From Jaltomata sinuosa (lineage: Eukaryota > Streptophyta > Magnoliopsida > Solanales > Solanaceae): a stretch of 64,000 nt of DNA. Shown one piece after another: positions 58,232 through 64,000 of this stretch; position 1 is the first letter of the stretch; every line of letters begins with the position of its first letter. The stretch spans positions 118,381-182,380 of the forward strand of contig QJPP01002946.1 of the NCBI GenBank assembly GCA_003996215.1, given 5' to 3'. Position numbers and translations under genes: made by a program. The notes beneath the pieces are model-generated. The model did no database searches. It was not told where the DNA came from and was given only the letters and a program-made list of their open reading frames with translations.

Positions 58232-59150
58232 TTGTCCACTACTAAAAGGGGACTTTCGTCCTCGAAAGTCAAGGTCAAGGGGGTACCTGAAGGCCCAAAC
58301 AGCTGTGGATACTGAGCCCGCATATCTCTCTCGGTCTCCCAGGTAGCCTCCTCGACTGTACGGTGCCTCCACTGAACCTTAACTACCGGGATCTCTCGAG
58401 ACCTCAATCTCCTGACATCTCTAGCCAAAATAGCTGTCGGCTCCTCAACAAAGGCTAAACCCTCATCCAACTGAACTGAATCCTACTGCAGCACGTGAGA
58501 CTCATCTGGGACATACCGACGCAACATCGAAACATAAAATATAGGATGTATAGCTGAAAACATCGGAGGAAAGGCTAGCTGATAGGCAATGCTACCAACC
58601 CTCTGAAGAATCTCAAACGGCCCAATGTACCTGGGGGTAAGCTTGCCCCGCCTACCAAACCTCATCACGCCCTTCATGGGCGATACACGGAGAAACACCA
58701 GGTCACCGACACTAAACTCCAAGGAACGAAGCCTACAATCAGCATAACTCTTCTGCCTGCTCTGAGCTGCCCGAAGTCTGTCCTGAATCACTCGGACTCG
58801 GTCTAAGGAATCTCGAAGCAAATCTGTGCTCTGTGGCCCAGCACTAAAACCATCAAACCAACCTACCGGTGATCTGCAACGCCTGCCATACAAAGCCTCA
58901 AAAGGTGCCATGCCAATACTCGAATGGAAGCTGTTATTATAAGCAAACTCTGCCAAGGGAACAAACTGATCCCAAGAACCTCCAAAGTCAAGAACACAGG
59001 CCCGAAGCATGTCCTCCAGAATCTGAATGGTCCTCTCAGACTGGCCATCTGTCTGAGGGTGGAAAGCGGTACTAAGATGAACCTCTGTACCCAAATCTCG
59101 CTGAATAGCCCTCCAGAACTGAGATGTGAACTGAGTGCCACGGTCTGAAA
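58232..59150 (-). pseudogene. D2 integrase C-terminal half and chromodomain-like tail
   Basis: The 203-residue frame 58483-59094 carries the catalytic Glu region (HPQTDGQSERTIQILED, residues 12-28), FAYNNSFHSSIGMAPFEALYGRRC and the GPY-type end VSPMKGVMRFGRRGKLTPRY-IGPFEIL. It ends at a TAG that replaces a Trp codon (relatives read LQWDSVQ). The tail continues in the next frame (58232-58470) with EEPTAILARDVRRLRSREI and VKVQWRHRTVEEATWE, the chromodomain-like end. A one-base loss near 59149 separates this half from the rest of pol. Confidence 0.92.
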
Positions 59151-60842
59151 TATAGAAGCTGGGACCCCGTGCAATCGAACAATCTCACGAAGGTAGATCT
59201 GAGCTAACCTCTCTGCACCATAAGAAGTCTGAACCGGCAAGAAATATGCTGACTTAGTCAGCCTATCAACAATCACCCATATGGAATCAAACCCATGAGA
59301 AGTACGAGGCAAACCAACAACGAAGTCCATAGTAATCCCTTCCCACTTCCACTCAGGAATGGGAAGTCGCTGTATCAAACCACCAGGTCTCATGTGCTCG
59401 AACTTAACCTGCTGACAGTTCAAGCACTGAGATACAAACTCCGCTATATCCCGCTTCATACCACTCCACCAGTAAAGCTGTCTCAAGTCCCTATACATCT
59501 TTGTTGTGCCAGGGTGAATGGAGTATCTAGTACAATGTGCCTCATGAAGTATCAACTGAATCAAATCACTAATCCTCAGAACACAAAGGCGACTATCAAC
59601 CCTCAAAACCCTATCCGAATCTAGAGTAGCCCGACTGGTCTCACCCTGAACAACCCGGTCACGAAGGCCACACAACTGCTGATCCTCAAACTGACGGCTC
59701 TGAATCTGATCAATCAAAGTAGAACGAACCTCAACACTGGCGAGAACTCTGCTAGGATCCGACAAGTCAAGCCTAACCAAACGGTTAGCCAAGGACTGGA
59801 TGTCCCAGGCCAACGGTCGCTCTGAAACTAAAAGAGAAGCTAGGCTACCCATACTCACTGCCTTCTGGCTCAAGGCATCCGCTACCACGTTTGCCTTGCC
59901 CGGATGATATAGAATAGTGAAGTCATAGTCCTTCAGTAACTCGACCCATCTCCTATGTCTCGAGTTCAACTCTCGCTGACTCGTGATATACTGAAGACTA
60001 CGGTGATCGGTGAAGATCTCACAGTGAACTCCATATAGGTAATGCCTCCAGATCTTGAGCGCGAAAACTACTGCTGCCAACTCTAAGTCATGAGTGGGGT
60101 AGTTGCGCTCGTGAACCTTCAGCTGCCTCGACGCATATGCTATTACTCGACCCTGTTGCATCAACACACAACCAGGACCAACCCCAGAAGCATCACAATA
60201 CACGGAGAAGCTCTGACCCTCAACCGGCAAAGTCAAAACTGGAGCTGAAGTCAATAAGGCCTTAAGCCTCTGGAAGCTATCCTCACACTGATCCGACCAT
60301 TGAAATGGGACATCCTTCCTAGTCAGCATGGTCAAAGGTGCTGCTATGGAAGAAAATCCCTCAACGAACCATCTGTAGTAACCTGCTAACCCAATAAAGC
60401 TGCGAACCTCAGTAACAATAGTATGTCTAGGCCACTCACAAACCGCTGAAATCTTTCCCGGATCAACCCTAATCCCATCCTTAGACACCACGTGCCCTAG
60501 GAATGCAACTGACTCAAGCCAAAACTCACACTTTGAGAACTTGGCATAAAGCCGATGATCACTCAAAGTCTGGAGTATAACCCTCAAGTGATACTCATGT
60601 TCATCTCTACTACGCGAGTATACCAAGATGTCGTCAATAAAAACTATCACAAATGAGTCCAAATACGGGCTAAGAACCCTGTGCATCAAGTTCATAAAGG
60701 CTGCGGGGGCATTAGTCAACCCAAAAGACATCACCAGGAACTCATAATGGCCATAACATGTCCTGAATGCTGTCTTAGGGATGTCCTCCGCCCTAATCCT
60801 CAACTGATGGTAGCCGGACCTCAAATCAATCTTTGAAAACAC
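59094..60842 (-). pseudogene. D2 RT, RNase H and N-terminal integrase
   Basis: This frame is open for about 560 pol residues. RT: FSKIDLRSGYHQLRIR, MSFGLTNAPAAF and catalytic FIDDILVYS at residues 68-76. RNase H: YCDASGVGPGC (about 212) and YASRQLKVHERNYPTHDLELA. Integrase zinc-binding: HEAHCTRYSIHPG with CLNCQQVK (about 430-478). Integrase first Asp: TMDFVVGLPRT (about 505). Near 59149 the frame slips just before the second catalytic Asp, so the residues after it in this frame are not integrase. It is the longest intact enzyme stretch in the window. Confidence 0.93.
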
Positions 60843-61513
60843 GACTGAACCCTGAAGCTAGTCAAACAAATCATCAATCCTCGGCATCGGATACCTATTC
60901 TTCACTGTCACCCTATTCAGCTGCCGATAATCAATACACATGCGCATCGACCCATCCTTTTTCTTCACGAAGAGAACAGGAGCACCCCAAGGTGACACAC
61001 TCGGTCTAATAAACCCCTTAGCTAACAAATCCTGGAGCTGCTCCTTAAGCTCCCTCAACTCAAGCAGAGCGTACGGTAAGGAGAAATAGAAATGGGCCTG
61101 GTGCCCGGCTCTAACTCAATAGCGAAATCAATATCTCTCTCAGGTGGAAGGCCTGGCAGGTCGGTAGGAAACACATCGAGGAAGTCTCTAACCACAGGAA
61201 CAGACTCAGGAGAAGTTGGGTCAGCACTAACATCTCGGACATATGCTAGATAAGCTAAACACCCACGGGAAATCAACTTCCTAGCTCGAAGACAAGAGAT
61301 GATCCCTGATGGTGCATGGCTAACCGAACCCTGCCACACAACCGGGGATACACCGGGCACAGCTATGGTAATGGTCTTGGCATGAAAATCCAAAACTACA
61401 CGGTGAGGGGATAACCAGTCCATGCCAGTAATCACATTCAAAAATCTAATTATCAAAATCATCAAATCACCCCAAGTCTCTATTGAGATCACAATAGATA
61501 GACATACAAGATC
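60843..61513 (-). pseudogene. D2 protease end and RT N-terminus
   Basis: Segment 61055-61492 reads VITGMDWLSPHRVVLDFHAK, VRDFLDVFPTDLPGLPPERDI and ELEPGTRPISISPYR, then slips near 61065. Segment 60858-61058 continues MRELKEQLQDLLAKGFIRPS, MCIDYRQLNRVTVKNRYPMP and RIDDLFD, and ends at a TAG (60857) where relatives have Gln. From 60842 the frame continues as RT. Confidence 0.9.
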
Positions 61514-62584
61514 TCACAATCCGGATCCACTTACTAAAGAATCTCCTACTGGGGTCGAAACAGAAACAGGAACAGATAATGGCTCACTAGCCAACCCCAA
61601 ACAAGGAACAAAGTAGGCAGATACATATGAACAAGTGGATCCAGGATCAAATAAAGCCATAGCAGACTGATGGCACACAGAAATCATACCTGTAATCACA
61701 GCATCTGAGGCCTCTGCCTCTGGTCTCCTAGGGACCACGTAAAACTGACGACGACCTCCACCTGCCCGACCGCCATCCCTACCACCTGCTCTGCCGCGCG
61801 GAGCACTACCTCTACTCTGACGACCACCCCCTCTAGCCGGGGGCTGAACTACCCGTAAAGGCTCGGCCAACTGAACTGTACCCTGCTGAGGGCAATCTCT
61901 AGAAAAATGACCAACCGCACCACAAGTAAAACAAGCCCCTGATGGCCTACTCAGTCGAGATGAACCAGCAGATCCCGTATGACCACCATGACCTGATGCC
62001 CCAGAAACTGTACCCCTCGAAGACTGGCCGCTATTGCCCTGATGGCTGCCCTGACCCTGCTCGAACTGGGTACTACCGAAAGTCTGAAGGGAAGCCTGAA
62101 CCGGTCGGCTGGACTGACCCTGGTACTGCTGTGGCTGATAACTCCGGCTCCACTGGCTAGGACCTCTACCACCATATCTGGAACCACTGTAGACACCCTG
62201 ATGCCGAGGCCTCTTATCTCTGGACCCCTGATCGTGTCGCTGTAAGTCCTGCACAGTGCGGGCATAGTCTACGATAGCCTGAAATGACCGACCACTGGCA
62301 ACCAATATCTCAGCTGGCTGCCTGATCTCTGGCCTCAAACCCCATACAAATCTGTGAATCCTATCTGCCTCGGTAGGAATGATCATAGCTCCGAACGGTG
62401 CTAGCTGATGAAAATGGGTCTCATACTCTAAGATAGTCGTAGACCCCTGCACAAGGTGAGTAAACTTCTCCCTGCGACGCTCATGATCACTCTGAGGTAG
62501 GAACTTGGCCATAAAGGCCTCATAAAACTCAGACCAGGTCAAAAGAGGTGAGGATGGTGGTCTACAAGCAACCTGGGCCCTCCA
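61514..62584 (-). pseudogene. D2 gag capsid-nucleocapsid and start of protease
   Basis: A 342-residue frame. Capsid part: WSEFYEAFMAKFLPQSDHE and LAPFGAMIIPTEADRI. Then a long Gly/Ser/Gln/Arg-rich linker (about 105-200) and a full CCHC knuckle CFTCGAVGHFSRDC at 204-217. A Gly/Arg-rich tail follows, and the protease active site ALFDPGSTCSYVS at about 297-309 with Asp and Gly intact. The frame is lost near 61515, just inside the protease. Upstream it is separated from the capsid start by a TGA at 62582 replacing the first Trp of a WWR motif. Confidence 0.92.
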
Positions 62585-63130
62585 TCATAACTTCGCTGGG
62601 CCCTCCAACTGATAGGTAGTATAACCAACCCCATGAGTCTCCAACAAACCCAAATGATGCAACATCTCCTCACAGGTAGTAATAAAGTCATGTGGATCCT
62701 GCCCAGAAGTACCAGCAAACCTCGGAGGTGCTAACCTCAAAAACCTACCCAACGCCTTCTGCTCTGACTCTGTCATAACTGGGCGAGGAGCAAGAGGCTG
62801 TGCAACAGATGGAATCGGAATGACCTCCGCACGGGGAGCCATAGTAGCAGGCTGCGCTCCTGAGCTCTGTGCACCCAGGAATGCCCCCTGAGCGGATGTC
62901 TACGCTACCTCAGAAGGCTGCTCTCCAATCACTCCCAAAAGCTGTAATAGTAATCCCCGAATATCCGGAGACTGAGCTGCGGTTGGAGCTGGCACAGAAG
63001 TGGGCACTGGAGCTGGTACTGGAGCTAGCGCTAGAGCTGGCGCTGGAGCTGGTGCTGGAGCTGGTGCTCGAGCTGGTGCTAGAGCGGGAGGCTCATCTCC
63101 GCGTGATGCCGATGATCTCGTACGAACCAT
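62585..63130 (-). pseudogene. D2 gag N-terminus
   Basis: From an ATG at 63130 the frame reads MVRTRSSASRGDEPPAL and an extremely Ala/Pro-rich tract (alternating AP, about residues 16-50). It continues to GEQPSEVA and a TAG near 62898 that stands where Gln is likely. The same frame continues with MAPRAEVIPIPS, SEQKALGRFLRLAPPRFAGT and FITTCEEMLHHLG to 62585. A pyrimidine-rich run ending CCGCAG precedes the ATG, as in A1. Confidence 0.9.
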
Positions 63131-63327
63131 CTGCGGAATAATGAAGTAGAATAAATGAGATTTTCAGAAACTTCAAGGGTTCTACGCACGACACTGAAGC
63201 AATGAAAGAGTCAAATTCCTAAAATGTCACTGTATCCTCCCAAAGATTGAGTACGGACGTCTCCGCCCCGATCTGCAGGACTCTACTAGACATTGGCTCC
63301 TATACCGATGACACCGGTGAACCTAAG
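63131..63327 (-). other. D2 leader
   Basis: About 200 bp between primer site and gag start. It lacks the hairpin of E and B. On the minus strand its last 30 bases are pyrimidine-rich and end in CCGCAG directly before the ATG, which looks like a splice acceptor. Confidence 0.6.
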
Positions 63328-63339
63328 GCTCTGATACCA
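63328..63339 (-). promoter_or_regulatory. D2 primer-binding site, initiator-Met tRNA
   Basis: On the minus strand an exact TGGTATCAGAGC, 3 nt inside the LTR edge. Confidence 0.95.
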
Positions 63340-63342
63340 AGT

Positions 63343-64000
63343 TGTCACGACCCGATTTCTCAGTCATTATGGCACCTACAACCCTGGTAGGTGAACCAAT
63401 CCCGGTAGCCCAGGACAGTTAGTAATGGGCTACTATCTAACAAATAAGAGAACAAGACGAAGAGAACAGATAAAAGGACTATAAATATATACATATGCAG
63501 AAACTAAACCAAACCCCAAGACCTGGTATCATAGTATAGAGCTAAGACTACATACATGGAGTGCAAACGATCCAAAAGAATATATACAGATGTCTCTGAA
63601 TGGTAATAGAGTACATGAAGCAAAAGATAAACTAAAGCTAAGCTCCGATCGCCAAGAGCTCACCCTCAGTCTGAAGTAGTCCCCAACAGATCTCCAAGCA
63701 CGAATCACAGCGATCTAACGGCGATGGCCCACGCTAGGATTTGCACCCAAAGATGCAGGGGGGTAGGGTGAGCACCAAATGCGAAGCATAAGGTACCCAG
63801 TAGGTATCATAGGCCGACTGGGCACATATAAGATAAAAGCGTAGTAACAGACAGAATAGAAGCAAGCAGTCACAGAAAATCAACGAAAGGTACACAGGAA
63901 CTAGCCCAGAGGGAAATCAACAGAACCACATGTGAGGCCAGTAAGCAGAATATACACACCATAGGCACAGGTGAAAGTAAGAAATAACGCACCTGAGGTC
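63343..64000 (-). repeat. D2 5' LTR, first 658 bp in the window
   Basis: Collinear with 55020-55680, with about a dozen substitutions and one or two single-base indels. The rest lies beyond the window. Confidence 0.94.

Larger units (their letters stand above)
55020..64000 (-). mobile_element. Element D2: nearly complete Tekay-type chromovirus, 5' LTR cut by window
   Basis: A minus-strand element: 3' LTR 55020-58231, pol and gag 58232-63130, leader, primer site, and the first 658 bp of the 5' LTR. Over the comparable 650 bp the two LTRs differ at roughly 2 percent of positions by my count, so it is one of the youngest insertions here. It still carries at least seven inactivating changes. A solo LTR of the same family sits at 15702. 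Confidence 0.94.

Noticed and set aside
59295..59624. A 109-codon plus-strand frame opposite the D2 integrase
   Set aside because: Antisense shadow of well-supported RT/integrase coding on the minus strand.
62869..63141. Plus-strand frame with a repeated Leu-Glu-Leu-Val pattern
   Set aside because: It is the antisense reading of the Ala/Pro-rich tract of the D2 Gag; the repeat comes from the GCT/GGA-type codon run.

Overview
The window reads as nuclear heterochromatin of a flowering plant, most plausibly a large, repeat-rich genome of the nightshade family (the family guess is inference from repeat style). There are no bacterial-type operons, no tRNA or rRNA genes and no intact host gene. 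Almost every base belongs to LTR retrotransposons of the Ty3/gypsy superfamily. Most are chromoviruses of the Tekay/Del type: initiator-Met tRNA primer site, gag with a CCHC knuckle, then protease, RT, RNase H, integrase and a C-terminal chromodomain-like tail. One is an Athila-like element with an Asp-tRNA-like primer site. I label the families A to F.

Layout. An old plus-strand element C is the backbone from 13368 to 53897; only about 4.7 kb of that span is C sequence. Two minus-strand A elements entered the C gag: A1 (window start to 13367, its 3' end outside) and A2 (13494-32936). They lie 126 bp apart in the same orientation. B1 (3563-10731, plus) sits in the A1 gag. A 3.2 kb solo LTR of family D (15702-18917) sits in the 3' LTR of A2. 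E (19612-28916, plus) sits in the A2 integrase. F (36225-46028, minus, Athila-like) sits in the 3' part of the C pol. B2 (46475-53052, minus, truncated) lies just after the C pol. The end of the C 3' LTR (53053-53897) is followed by about 1.1 kb of non-LTR sequence with a gene-leader look, then by D2 (55020 to beyond 64000, minus).

Five insertions keep both flanking 5-bp duplications: ATCTA around E, CCTAA around the solo LTR, GAGAT around A2, CAGTG around F, and GGGAG/TGGAG around B1 with one mismatch. These give a readable insertion order.

No element here can move on its own: all pol frames carry stops, frameshifts or deletions, and many stops are TAG where relatives have CAG. The most interesting points are as follows. 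(1) Family B is a pol-less, apparently parasitic family. Its two copies share the same short Gag without a capsid domain, plus a leader hairpin common with the pol-bearing family E. (2) That hairpin has a long stem with compensatory changes and an 8-nt loop built on a self-complementary GCGCGC core. (3) F carries gag and a captured 'putative plant transposon protein' ORF in place of pol. (4) Five LTR families each carry a cluster of short palindromes near the LTR 5' end, with a different palindrome in each family.
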